From positions 13,978 through 77,977 of the forward strand of contig DASZUU010000040.1 in NCBI GenBank assembly GCA_035547425.1: a stretch of 64,000 bases of DNA. Direction: 5' to 3'. The position numbers were made by a program, and so were the translations under genes. A model generated the notes under the pieces. It did no database searches. It saw nothing but the letters and a program-made list of their open reading frames with translations, and was not told the origin of the DNA. Of this stretch, positions 9,852-18,612 are shown piece by piece (position 1 is the stretch's first letter; the number at the start of each line of letters is the position of its first letter). This stretch comes from Alloacidobacterium sp035547425. GTDB taxonomy: Bacteria > Acidobacteriota > Terriglobia > Terriglobales > Acidobacteriaceae.

Positions 9852-10748
9852 CTATTTTGCCGCGCCTGCGGCAATGGCATCGAGGCTGGCCAAAACCTCC
9901 GCCGACAACTGCAATGTCGCGGCGCTCAGGTTTTCCCGCAGGTGCTCTACGGAAGAAGTCCCCGGAATCAGCAGAATATTCGGAGAGCGATGCAGAAGCC
10001 ACGCCAGCGCCACCTGCATGGGCGTCGCCTGCAGAGAGGCTGCTACCGCATTCAGTTCCGAAGACTGCAGCGGAGTAAAGCCGCCGAGCGGAAAGAACGG
10101 CACGTAGGCGACTCCCTTGGCTGCGAGGCTGTCGATAAAGGCGTCATCGCTGCGCTGCGCCACGTTGTAAAAGTTCTGCACACAGACCACGGGAGCAATC
10201 TTTTCCGCCTCCGCGAACTGGGCCGGGCTGACATTACTCAATCCCAGATGGCGGATAAGCCCCTGCTGCTGCAGTTCAGCAAGAATCGTAAATGGCTCTT
10301 CGATGGACGCCTCGGTAGGGGCCGAAATGCCGCCGACCCGCAGGTTCACCACATCCAGAACGTCGAGCCCAAGATTGCGCAGATTATCGTGTACGCCCTC
10401 GGTAAGCTCCTGCCGCGAGAGCGCATGCGGCCACGATCCATCCGGGCCCCGGCGCGCTCCCAGTTTGGTGACGATAACCAGGTCCTTGGGATAAGGATGA
10501 AGCGCTCGCTTGATGATCTGGTTTGTAACGTGAGGACCGTAAAAATCGCTGGTGTCGATGTGATTCACGCCGGCTGCAATCGCCTCGCGCAGAACGGCGT
10601 GCGCAGCCTCGATATCGCGCGGCGGTCCCCACACCAGCTTCTCCCCGTCTCGTCCCGAAAGCTGCATGGCTCCATAGCCCATGCGGTGCACGGTAAGCGA
10701 GGTGCCGGGCAGAGTGAATGTGCCGCCGAGTTTCACTTGTTGGGTCAT
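9852..10748 (-). CDS. Aldo/keto reductase family oxidoreductase
   Basis: 298 aa, NAD(P)H-dependent carbonyl reductase with a TIM-barrel. Family signatures: VNHIDTSDFYGPH with the catalytic Asp and Tyr, VIVTKLGARRGPDG with the active-site Lys, the LGLSNVSPAQF strand, and LIPGTSSVEHLREN for nucleotide binding. Closest in style to the YdbC/Tas-like subfamily; the substrate cannot be told. It is divergent from a TetR regulator across 67 nt, so that regulator is the likely controller. Confidence 0.88.
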   Translation of the reverse strand: MTQQVKLGGTFTLPGTSLTVHRMGYGAMQLSGRDGEKLVWGPPRDIEAAHAVLREAIAAGVNHIDTSDFYGPHVTNQIIKRALHPYPKDLVIVTKLGARRGPDGSWPHALSRQELTEGVHDNLRNLGLDVLDVVNLRVGGISAPTEASIEEPFTILAELQQQGLIRHLGLSNVSPAQFAEAEKIAPVVCVQNFYNVAQRSDDAFIDSLAAKGVAYVPFFPLGGFTPLQSSELNAVAASLQATPMQVALAWLLHRSPNILLIPGTSSVEHLRENLSAATLQLSAEVLASLDAIAAGAAK

Positions 10749-10785
10749 TCCTGTTTTCCTTCCTTCTGCAATGCTGTTGAATAGA

Positions 10786-10799
10786 TGAAGAAAGCTTCA
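10786..10799. promoter_or_regulatory. Candidate TetR operator
   Basis: Inverted repeat TGAAG-AAAG-CTTCA in the 67-nt gap between the divergent reductase and TetR genes. Only the symmetry and position support it. Confidence 0.3.
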
Positions 10800-10815
10800 G
10801 GTTAGGAGTTCGCAT

Positions 10816-11451
10816 TTGCCGCCGCTCATGAAAACAGCTCTGGAACCGCGTAAAAGGCCCGTTCAGGCGCGTTCGGCAGCCAGCGTCGACGCCATTTTAA
10901 AAGCTACCGTTCAGGTTTTGCTGCGCGTCGGCAAAGAGCGGCTCACCACTACGCGCGTGGCAGAGCGCGCCGGGGTCTCCGTCGGAACCCTCTATCAATA
11001 CTTCCCCAACAAAAGCGCTCTTCTCCAGGCCGCGCTGCGCCAACACCTGGAGTCGATGGCCGAAGCTACCGAACGTGTTTGCCGCGACTATGCCGGCCAT
11101 TCGCTTGCCGAGATGGCAACGGCATTGGTACATGGTTTTTTAGAAGCCAAGATGCAAGATGCGAAAACCAGCGTCGCGCTTTACTCCGTGAGCTCCGATG
11201 TGGATGGCGCCAGCATCGTGCACCAGCTTGGAGGACGATCCGTCGATGCAATTGCCGCCATGCTGCAAACCGCGCGCGAACCGCTCGGCAAAGACCCACA
11301 ACTTGCAGCTCAGGTGGTGATGAGCGCGCTCGCGGGAGTCAGTCGGAGGCTGGTGGAATCAGACGATCCCGAGAAACACCTCGGCGCGATGCGGGAAGAG
11401 CTGACGGCCATGGTTTCGGCATATCTTGAACGCTGCGCGGAAAGTCAATGA
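10816..11451 (+). CDS. TetR/AcrR-family transcriptional regulator
   Basis: 211 aa. N-terminal helix-turn-helix (TTTRVAERAGVSVGTLYQYF at about residues 43-62) followed by a helical ligand-binding domain of unknown ligand. TTG at 10816 is preferred because TAGGAG ends 7 nt before it; ATG at 10828 is the alternative. Divergent from the aldo/keto reductase, which it probably represses together with itself. Confidence 0.9.
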   Translation: MPPLMKTALEPRKRPVQARSAASVDAILKATVQVLLRVGKERLTTTRVAERAGVSVGTLYQYFPNKSALLQAALRQHLESMAEATERVCRDYAGHSLAEMATALVHGFLEAKMQDAKTSVALYSVSSDVDGASIVHQLGGRSVDAIAAMLQTAREPLGKDPQLAAQVVMSALAGVSRRLVESDDPEKHLGAMREELTAMVSAYLERCAESQ

Positions 11452-11553
11452 CGATAGCGAAAGCCGTTCCTGTGCGACAGCCTGTCAAGGATCGCGCACG
11501 ATAAACGATCTCCGTACAGAATGACCGGGGGTAGAAGCTCCTTCATGGAAACA

Positions 11554-11580
11554 AAAGGCCGTCCGATGAGGACGGCCTTT
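11554..11580. terminator. Bidirectional terminator
   Basis: Strong stem AAAGGCCGTCC / GGACGGCCTTT with a GATGA loop, between the convergent tetR-like and bamA genes. Confidence 0.85.
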
Positions 11581-11598
11581 GTGCTTGCTTGTAGCTGG

Positions 11599-14472
11599 TT
11601 AGAACGTGGTGCTGACGGTCAGGCGGAAAGTCTTGTTCGGCTCGCGGAGCTGATAGAGCGAACCATAGAGCTGTTGCGACTGAGCGTAGCTGTAATCGCC
11701 CGCCTCTCCTGCCGGGAACATGCTGCGGGTAATGAGGTTCTGGCCGGTGATCTGGTCATAGAGACGCAGCGGGTTGTAGGCATAGTAGATGCGGAACGGA
11801 GCATTGATGATCGGCATCATGACCGAAATCTGCGCGCCCAGCGACATGCGCGGCACGTAGTTGGTTCCGGGAATGGGCCGGATGTAACGGTCGAACTGGA
11901 TGGCCTGTCCGCCCACGCAAGCGCCGTTGACGTAGTTGGGGCAGCCGTAAAGCGGAGCATTCAGGCTGGCATAGCCTTGCGGGCTCTGCTTGAGCTGCTC
12001 GGTATTGACCGCCATGTTCATGCCGAAGTCGTCAAAGAGCTCGAGCGCTGCGGTTCGGCCAATGAGCGGAATGCGGTATTCGATGTTGCCGGTGATCTGG
12101 GTATCGCCGCCGATTGGACCAATACCGTAGACCGGGATCGGAACCTTTACGCACTGGTTGGTCTGCGGATTCGTCGGATCCTGGGGTACGCAGGTGCCGT
12201 CCGGATTGGTGAGATTGAACTGCACCCGCGTCGGCACAAAACCGTAGGGTGTAGCTGTACGGATATCGAAGCCGCGCAGGTCCGACTCACCGCCGGCGTA
12301 GAAGCGGTTGAAGGGCGGCGCAACGTCGCCGCTGATGCCCTGGATGTAGTTCGCCTGTACGCGCCAGCCGAGAACGTTGCGGCCCTCAGGATTGAACTTG
12401 AACCACTTGATGGGGCGGAACTGCTTGTATTCGACCACCGGGCTAATGTAGCGCACGTTGCCCCAGAGCCCGGCAAGCTGCAGCGCGCTCTGGAACGAAG
12501 AGCCGGTGCGCGGCATATAGCTGGAGTCCAGCTTGTTCCACGAGAAGCTGAGGGAGATCATGCTGTTGACGATACCCTCAAGCGAGTTCTGGCCCTGAAT
12601 GCCGCTGCGAAATGCCAGCGTCTGGAAGAGGTTCTGCGAGGCCTGGCTGAAGGCCGACACTGACGAGCGGCTCAGCGAGTAGGTAAGACCGATGCGCTTG
12701 AACGAGTGGCGAATCGGATACGCGCCGGACACCGTGAAGCCGGTGCTCGACTGGTTGTAGTTCTGCGTCAGCGATGTAACGGCGGCGGTGGTATTGGCGT
12801 CCGCGCCGGAAAGGTTGTAGGCCTTGGCCGAGTTGTAGTCGGTCTTGTTCGAGTAAATCTGGAAGCCCAGCGAAACCGGCTTGTTGCGCAAATACGGCTC
12901 GTTGAAGCCGAAGAGCAGGTTGCGCGACAGGTTACCCGCGCTGGCCTGTACGCTCAGGGTTTCACCCAGGCCGAGGAAGTTGTTGGTCTGGTAGTTCAAG
13001 CCAAGGAAGGTGCCCGAAAGGCCGCTGACGCCGCCGTTCAGGCCGATGGAGTTCTTTCCCTTCTCGTGCACTTTAAGCAGCAAGTCAACCGTGCCCGCTT
13101 CTGGGTTCTGGTGCGTCTCGGAGTCCTGATCGACCTTCAGAGGATCGAAGTAGTCGAGCTGGTTGAGGCGCAGCAAGCTCAGTTCCCACAGGTGGCTGTT
13201 GTAGACCTGGCCTTCTTCAAGGAGCAGCTCGCGGCGGATTACGAAATCGCGGGTAACGGTGTTGCCCTGGAACTCGATGCGGGAGACGTAGAAAGGCTTG
13301 CCCTCTTCCAGATCGATCACAAACGAAACGATTTTCTTGTCGTCATCGATGGTCGGAATCGGGTTGCCGGAGAAGTTAATGTAGCCGAGCTGCCCGTAGG
13401 CCTTCTGCAGGTTTTGCAGGCCTTTGCCGAAGGCGGTGAAGTTGAAGTATTCGCCGTCTTTCAGCGGAAACTGCGCGCGGAGCGCTTTCAGGTTTGCATC
13501 CGGTACAGCCTTGTTGCCGCGGAAGGTGATCGAGCCGAGACGATAGCGCGCGCCCTCGTCTACGGGAATGCGGATGTCGATGCGCTTGCCCTTGCGCGGA
13601 CGGAAGGTGAAGAACGAGAGGCCGCCTTCATTGCGCAGATGAGTCAAAGGCTCGCCGGTAGAGGCGCGGAAGTAGCCCTTGTCGCGGTAAGCCTGGCGAA
13701 CGCGCTCGCCGTCTTCTTCGAGCTTGCTGGCATCATAGGTCTTGGCAAAGAGATTCTCGAAGATGATGGAGTGCGGAATGCCGACCGGGCGCAGGTTGCG
13801 CATGGCATAGCGCAGTTCACGCGAGCTCATGTGCTGGTTGCCGGTAAAGCTGATGTTGCCGACCTTAACCTTAGGGCCTTCCTTGATGATGAAGTTCACC
13901 TGCACCGAGGCAGGGGGAATCGTCTTGACGTCAGCCTTGATGGTGGCAAACTGGTGACCGTGCTCGGAAAGCAGCTCCTTGATCGCCGTTTCCACGCGGG
14001 CAATCCGGGTGGGGTCATATTGGCTTTCGACAGAGAAGCCGACCTTTTCCTTCTTCAGGCGGTCGAGAACATCGGACTGCGTAACGGAGTTCAGCCCCTT
14101 GTAATTGATCTCGCGGATCGTGGGCTTTTCCCGGACATAGATGTCAAGAATGATGCCGCCCTTGGGGTTCTCCTCGCGCTCGATACGAACATCTTCGAAG
14201 TAGCCGGTGTTCCAAAGGGAGTTGAAATCGCGCTCGACGGTGGTTGGGTCAAAGGTCTCGCCTTCGTGGCTGAACAGGCGCGCCACGATCGTTTCCTTGG
14301 GGATACGGCGGTTGCCAATGACACGAATCTGGGTAATGGTCTGCTGCGTCTGTGCCCATGCCGAAACGACAGTCAAGCAAAGAAGAACGAAGGCCAACGG
14401 CTTAAGCATGCGGCCAAATCTACGGGTCGCATTGCGGCTGGTTTTGATTGGAGAGCTCACGCTCTCTCGCAT
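11599..14472 (-). CDS. bamA: Outer membrane protein assembly factor BamA
   Basis: About 957 aa. Omp85 protein that folds and inserts outer membrane beta-barrels. Signal peptide around MLKPLAFVLLCLTVVSAW, then five POTRA repeats (roughly residues 45-400) and a 16-strand barrel. The conserved loop-6 motif appears as GGESDLRGFD, and the protein ends in Phe, as expected for BAM clients. The barrel is longer than in E. coli, with a Pro/Thr/Asn-rich insertion around DGTCVPQDPTNPQTNQC. Start: ATG 14472 gives an Arg-rich n-region; ATG 14409 begins right at the signal core; neither has a good ribosome site. Confidence 0.95.
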   Translation of the reverse strand: MRESVSSPIKTSRNATRRFGRMLKPLAFVLLCLTVVSAWAQTQQTITQIRVIGNRRIPKETIVARLFSHEGETFDPTTVERDFNSLWNTGYFEDVRIEREENPKGGIILDIYVREKPTIREINYKGLNSVTQSDVLDRLKKEKVGFSVESQYDPTRIARVETAIKELLSEHGHQFATIKADVKTIPPASVQVNFIIKEGPKVKVGNISFTGNQHMSSRELRYAMRNLRPVGIPHSIIFENLFAKTYDASKLEEDGERVRQAYRDKGYFRASTGEPLTHLRNEGGLSFFTFRPRKGKRIDIRIPVDEGARYRLGSITFRGNKAVPDANLKALRAQFPLKDGEYFNFTAFGKGLQNLQKAYGQLGYINFSGNPIPTIDDDKKIVSFVIDLEEGKPFYVSRIEFQGNTVTRDFVIRRELLLEEGQVYNSHLWELSLLRLNQLDYFDPLKVDQDSETHQNPEAGTVDLLLKVHEKGKNSIGLNGGVSGLSGTFLGLNYQTNNFLGLGETLSVQASAGNLSRNLLFGFNEPYLRNKPVSLGFQIYSNKTDYNSAKAYNLSGADANTTAAVTSLTQNYNQSSTGFTVSGAYPIRHSFKRIGLTYSLSRSSVSAFSQASQNLFQTLAFRSGIQGQNSLEGIVNSMISLSFSWNKLDSSYMPRTGSSFQSALQLAGLWGNVRYISPVVEYKQFRPIKWFKFNPEGRNVLGWRVQANYIQGISGDVAPPFNRFYAGGESDLRGFDIRTATPYGFVPTRVQFNLTNPDGTCVPQDPTNPQTNQCVKVPIPVYGIGPIGGDTQITGNIEYRIPLIGRTAALELFDDFGMNMAVNTEQLKQSPQGYASLNAPLYGCPNYVNGACVGGQAIQFDRYIRPIPGTNYVPRMSLGAQISVMMPIINAPFRIYYAYNPLRLYDQITGQNLITRSMFPAGEAGDYSYAQSQQLYGSLYQLREPNKTFRLTVSTTF

Positions 14473-14628
14473 GACGGGAAAAATAGGCACACCCTCACTG
14501 CAAAAAATCGGGACAAACTTGAGGAAAAGGCGATTATAAGTGACCGGAGGCGCTGTTCCCAACTCCGGAGGACTATGGCGTCTGTTACCGGTCATGCTGG
14601 AAGGCCGATCCCCCTGCGGGAAGAGCCG

Positions 14629-14811
14629 CTAGCTTTCCAGTTCTGCACGGATATCGAAGCCATCACCATTCCAGACGATTCTGAGAACATTTGGTTTGCA
14701 GCAAACCTGACAATCCTCGACATAAGACTGTTTTCCGCCGGCTGATTCGTCAACCACCGTTTCATTCCACTCTCCACAGCCAGCGCATTGGAAACCCGCT
14801 GCGTACGGCAT
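14629..14811 (-). CDS. CPXCG-motif cysteine-rich small protein
   Basis: 60 aa. Matches the small Cys_rich_CPXG family: a zinc-knuckle-like FQCAGCGEWNETVVDESAGG followed by QSYVEDCQVCCKPNVLRI. The four-plus Cys residues suggest metal binding; the function is unknown. Lies between bamA and the DedA gene, all leftward. Confidence 0.85.
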   Translation of the reverse strand: MPYAAGFQCAGCGEWNETVVDESAGGKQSYVEDCQVCCKPNVLRIVWNGDGFDIRAELES

Positions 14812-14942
14812 CGCTTAATCCGCTCTTAGTTTATCGGAATGAACGACTTTTCGCTCCTGCCGAAACAGAAAGACAAAGAAGATAGTGGCCCCGGTGATTC
14901 CTGTACAGGGGCGCAGGCGATCCGGCTGCCACTTTTCCGCAG

Positions 14943-15578
14943 CTAATTTTCAAATTCACCAGCCCGTCGCTTATTCATTCCCTTGCGGAGGGCGTATAGC
15001 GCCAGCAGTGCCAGGATGATGGCGATGCCCGTCAGCAGGGCGGCCAGATGCTGCCTGGCCAGGTCATGCACCACCGTGACAATTTGCGGACCGTAATAGA
15101 GAACCAGAAGGCCTTCGACGGTAAAGCGCACCAGGCGGCCGAGAAAGACAGCGGCAAGAAAGTCGCGGAGGCGCATCTCAAAAACGCCCGCGCCAAAGAC
15201 GAAGAGCTTCCATGGCGTCGGCGGGGGAAGCATTGAGGGAACGAAGAGCGCGAAAAACTCCTGGCGCTCAAATTTATCGCGAAGCTGCTCGTAGCGGGTA
15301 CGGTCCACGCGCTTGAGCAGGAAGAGCTCTCCGCCCGCCCGGCCCAGGTAAAACGGCAGCAGGCCCCCGATAGAGGAACCTATGGCAGCCATGAGGGCAT
15401 ATAGCCAGAAGTGCCGACGGTCAGCCCAGATGTAACCCGAAATGAGCAGGTCCATCGGCACCGGGATGGTGCTCGAATCAAGGATTGCGATAGCCCCTGC
15501 GCCCCAAAAGCCCAGCGGCTTGAGAATGGCGACCAGCCATGCACTGAATTTAAGAAAAAGGACGGTGAGATGTTTCAA
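14943..15578 (-). CDS. DedA/VTT-domain integral membrane protein
   Basis: 211 aa, member of the SNARE-associated/DedA family; relatives flip undecaprenyl phosphate or phospholipids and support membrane potential. Hydrophobic segments at both ends, with the family's reentrant region (LDSSTIPVPMDLLISGY; LLPFYLGRAGG; PSMLPPPTPWKLFVFGAGVF). Basic C-terminus. No obvious partner gene. Confidence 0.87.
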   Translation of the reverse strand: MKHLTVLFLKFSAWLVAILKPLGFWGAGAIAILDSSTIPVPMDLLISGYIWADRRHFWLYALMAAIGSSIGGLLPFYLGRAGGELFLLKRVDRTRYEQLRDKFERQEFFALFVPSMLPPPTPWKLFVFGAGVFEMRLRDFLAAVFLGRLVRFTVEGLLVLYYGPQIVTVVHDLARQHLAALLTGIAIILALLALYALRKGMNKRRAGEFEN

Positions 15579-15601
15579 AATTTTATCGGCTCTCTTGGTA
15601 C

Positions 15602-16111
15602 TTAGAGTGTCTCATCCTGCCGGTTGTCGCTCTCCGGATGAGGCGATTCGCCCCCGGCAAGCAGCATAAGCGCATGCGAAATCAGAGGAAGGACGGCCTT
15701 GAGGGAGGTTGTCGCTCCGCGCGGACTGCCGGGAAGGTTGAGGACGAGCGATTGATCGAGCGTTCCGCAGAGAGCGCGGCTCAAGACAGCAAATGGTGTT
15801 TCGCGACAGCCTTCGGAGCGCATCAGCTCAGGAATGCCATCGATGAGACGGTCGCAGACATTACGGGTTGCTTCCGGGGTTACGTCGCGCGGGCCGATGC
15901 CTGTGCCGCCAGTCGTCACGACAAAAGCCACGCGGGAGGCGCAGCTTTCGAGAGCGCGCTCAATTGCCGTTCGTTCATCGGGAACGGTCACGCGGCCCAG
16001 CACTTCAAAACCGTTGCCGGCAAGGAGCTCCGCCACTGTCGGACCGGACAAATCAACCCGGGTGCCCAGATGGCAGGAGTCGCTGACGGTGATCACGGCG
16101 GCAGTAAACAT
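15602..16111 (-). CDS. mog: Molybdopterin adenylyltransferase (MogA/MoaB-like)
   Basis: 169 aa. Adenylates molybdopterin before molybdate insertion. Core motifs AAVITVSDSC near the N-terminus and TTGGTGIGPRDVTPEA with the substrate-binding loop; PGSPRGA near the C-terminus. Start placed at 16111, where the first strand begins; ATG 16141 would add ten residues. It stops 23 nt past the DedA gene's start, same strand. Other cofactor genes are not in the window. Confidence 0.88.
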   Translation of the reverse strand: MFTAAVITVSDSCHLGTRVDLSGPTVAELLAGNGFEVLGRVTVPDERTAIERALESCASRVAFVVTTGGTGIGPRDVTPEATRNVCDRLIDGIPELMRSEGCRETPFAVLSRALCGTLDQSLVLNLPGSPRGATTSLKAVLPLISHALMLLAGGESPHPESDNRQDETL

Positions 16112-16256
16112 TACTTTTGATTTTACTGGCCGTAAATCCATCAGAGAACAGAACTTTTTGCCTTTACACCCGTCTGAAAGGAAGTGGCGCCTCCCTCTGT
16201 GTGAGAGAATACTAAGAAGCCCAGAGCCAGCGACCGCGGTCTGAAACCGTTTCCGA

Positions 16257-17357
16257 ATGCCCATCACCGAAGTCCCAACCAATCCTGCAGGCGCGCCGCC
16301 TGAGCCGCCGCGGAATTCGAAACGCGCCCGCTATGAAGGCCTTGAACGCCATGAGCTGTTGCAGGTCATGGATGACCTTGAGGACGAGCGCTCGAAAGCG
16401 CGGCTTCGTGAGTTCTTCTGGATTTCGATCATTGTCCACATGATCATCTTCTGGTTCCTGCTTTATGGACCGAAGTATGTGTGGCATCGGCATATCCGCG
16501 TCGTTGATCCTTCAGAGATTCTCAAGCAGCGGGAAAAAGAGCTGACCTACCTGAATCTGCCGCCGGATGCCCTGAAGCAGGTAAAACCGAAGCAATCCGA
16601 CGTTATTTCAGATAAGAACCGCGTGGCGCAGTCAAAAACTCCCACTCTGGACAAAAAAACTCTGCGCGAGCTGGAAGCCATGAAGCGCGCGGGTCCGCCC
16701 GCGCCTGCACCACCGGCGCAGCAGATGGGGCAGACACCGCAGCAGCCAGCTCCGCAGCAACAGGCACAGCAGGCGCCGCCCCCGCCGCGCCCGATGCCGC
16801 AGCAACAGCCGCCTACGCAACCGCTGCAGAACCAGCAGCAGGCACAACTGGAAGCGCCGAAACCCGCGCCAACGAAGCCTGACTTCAGCACCGGAGCCAC
16901 TACTGCCGGGCAAGCGGTTCAACAGGCGGCGCGCAATGCCATGCGTCCAGGTCCAATGGGCGGAGGCGGCGACATGGGGCAAAATGCTCCTTCGCAGCAC
17001 CCTGGTACGACTGGCGCCGTCGATATCTTGAGCGACACGATGGGTGTAGATTTCGGCCCGTATATCCGGCGTGTGATCTATGACACGGAGCGCTCGTGGT
17101 GGCCGATTATTCCCGAATCGGCACGTCCTCCGCTTCTGAAACAGGGCAAAGTGGGCATTCGCTTCCGCATTCTGCCGGATGGCAGCGTAAAGCAAATGAT
17201 CCTGGAATTCCCCTCCGGCGACGTGGCGCTCGATCATGCTGCCTGGGGCGGTATTACCGGGGCATCGCCTTATCCTCCGCTACCCAAGCAGTTTAAAGGC
17301 CCCTACCTTGAATTGCGCTTTTACTTTCTTTACAACATCAAGCCTGGAGATGAGTAA
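16257..17357 (+). CDS. TonB-like energy transducer with proline/glutamine linker
   Basis: 366 aa. One transmembrane helix at about residues 57-73 (IIVHMIIFWFLLYG) after a charged cytoplasmic start, then a long Pro/Gln-rich periplasmic linker (residues 135-215) and a C-terminal alpha/beta domain with KVGIRFRILPDGSVKQMILE, typical of TonB C-terminal domains. This would transmit ExbBD energy to outer membrane receptors such as the Oar-like proteins in this window; ExbBD are not nearby. The cytoplasmic part is longer than in classical TonB. Divergent from mog; the next ORF overlaps its stop. Confidence 0.78.
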   Translation: MPITEVPTNPAGAPPEPPRNSKRARYEGLERHELLQVMDDLEDERSKARLREFFWISIIVHMIIFWFLLYGPKYVWHRHIRVVDPSEILKQREKELTYLNLPPDALKQVKPKQSDVISDKNRVAQSKTPTLDKKTLRELEAMKRAGPPAPAPPAQQMGQTPQQPAPQQQAQQAPPPPRPMPQQQPPTQPLQNQQQAQLEAPKPAPTKPDFSTGATTAGQAVQQAARNAMRPGPMGGGGDMGQNAPSQHPGTTGAVDILSDTMGVDFGPYIRRVIYDTERSWWPIIPESARPPLLKQGKVGIRFRILPDGSVKQMILEFPSGDVALDHAAWGGITGASPYPPLPKQFKGPYLELRFYFLYNIKPGDE

Positions 17358-17484
17358 CGCGCAGGAGTATCGCAGGCGGCAGGTGATCGGGCTGCTATTG
17401 ATTGCTGCGGTCCTATTGCTTATCGCAGTGCTGCGCGCGCCGGCGCATACGATCTTTCCACGCGGATGGTGGCACGTTTGGTAG
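17350..17484 (+). CDS. Small single-pass membrane protein
   Basis: 44 aa, not recognised. Starts inside the last codons of the TonB-like gene (ATG at 17350 against a stop at 17355-17357) behind a TGGAGA site and ends inside the first codons of miaA (GTG/ATG region at 17466), so the three genes look translationally coupled. One hydrophobic helix, VIGLLLIAAVLLLIAVL, then a Trp-rich end PRGWWHVW. Confidence 0.55.
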   Translation: MSNAQEYRRRQVIGLLLIAAVLLLIAVLRAPAHTIFPRGWWHVW

Positions 17485-18416
17485 AGCCACAGCCCGATCC
17501 ATGGATGATTGTTCTTGCCGGACCGACGGCCAGCGGCAAGACTTCTCTTTCGCTATACCTGGCCGAGCGTTTTCATGGCGAGATTGTGAGCTGTGATTCG
17601 GTAGCGGTCTACCGCGATATGGAGATTGGCACGGCCAAGCCCGATAAAGCAGACCGGGACCGGCTGCCGCATCACTTAATTGACGTTGTAGACCCTACAG
17701 AAAATTACACTGCGGGCGACTATAGCCGCGATGGACGCGAAGCCCTGGCTGGAATCGCCGCGCGCGGGCATGTACCGATCGTGACAGGCGGCACCGGCCT
17801 CTATCTGCAGGCCCTGGCCGACGGTTTGTTTGCTGGGCCACAGCGTTCCGATTCACTAAGGGAACGGCTGAAGCTGATCGACAGAAAACGTGGATCGGGA
17901 TGGCTTTACAAGGTGCTGATGCGGCTCGATCCGAGATCGGCAGAGCGCATTCATCCAAATGACAAGCCAAAATTGATTCGGGCAATCGAGGTGTGCATTG
18001 CATCAAGGCAGCCAATGTCGGAGGTCTGGCAGCAGGGCCGCGAGGCGCTGAAGGGATTTCGTATTTTGAAGATTGGACTGGAGCCGGACCGAGACTTCCT
18101 TTATCAACGCATTAATAAACGCGCAGCAGCGATGTTTCAAAATGGACTGGTCGAAGAAACCCGCATGCTGTTGGAAACATATGGCGACGCCCGACCGTTC
18201 GATTCGCTGGGATATAAGCAGGCGCGAGCGCTGATTCGCGGAGAGATACACGAACAGGATGCCGTGGCACAGGCGCAGCAGGGGCATCGCAACTATGCCA
18301 AACGGCAGCTTACGTGGTTTCGCCGCGAACGGGATATGTATTGGCTCCGCGGTTTTGGAGATGAGGCTCGGATTCAGCGAAAAGCTGTGGAGATGGTAGA
18401 GGAGCAGATTGGCTGA
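17466..18416 (+). CDS. miaA: tRNA dimethylallyltransferase MiaA
   Basis: 316 aa. Adds the isopentenyl group to N6 of A37 in tRNAs reading UNN codons. P-loop LAGPTASGKTSLSLYLAE, DSVAVYRDMEIGTAKP, GGTGLYLQAL, the PRSAERIHPNDKPKLIRAIE block and the C-terminal YAKRQLTWFRRE motif are all present. The ATG at 17466 overlaps the preceding small ORF by 19 nt; the internal Met at residue 14 (MIVLAGPT) is an alternative start. Confidence 0.95.
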   Translation: MVARLVEPQPDPWMIVLAGPTASGKTSLSLYLAERFHGEIVSCDSVAVYRDMEIGTAKPDKADRDRLPHHLIDVVDPTENYTAGDYSRDGREALAGIAARGHVPIVTGGTGLYLQALADGLFAGPQRSDSLRERLKLIDRKRGSGWLYKVLMRLDPRSAERIHPNDKPKLIRAIEVCIASRQPMSEVWQQGREALKGFRILKIGLEPDRDFLYQRINKRAAAMFQNGLVEETRMLLETYGDARPFDSLGYKQARALIRGEIHEQDAVAQAQQGHRNYAKRQLTWFRRERDMYWLRGFGDEARIQRKAVEMVEEQIG

Positions 18417-18612
18417 GAGGTGTGGCGCTTCGCGCTGGCACGCCTGCGGCGTTTTTTGGCGAAAAAACGGATAGCGAAAGAGCAGCCATCCGGCATTTTG
18501 CTAACGAACCAAGGCTCGACAACAACTTTTAGCCAACGCGAAGCACTACCGTTTCTTAGCAAGTGCGAAGCGCTGATACACTGAGATGTTTTGCGATGGA
18601 AAGGAATCGAAC

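Noticed and set aside
12706..14745. Rightward 679-codon frame antisense to bamA
   Set aside because: It mirrors the bamA codons; bamA has clear POTRA and barrel motifs on the other strand.
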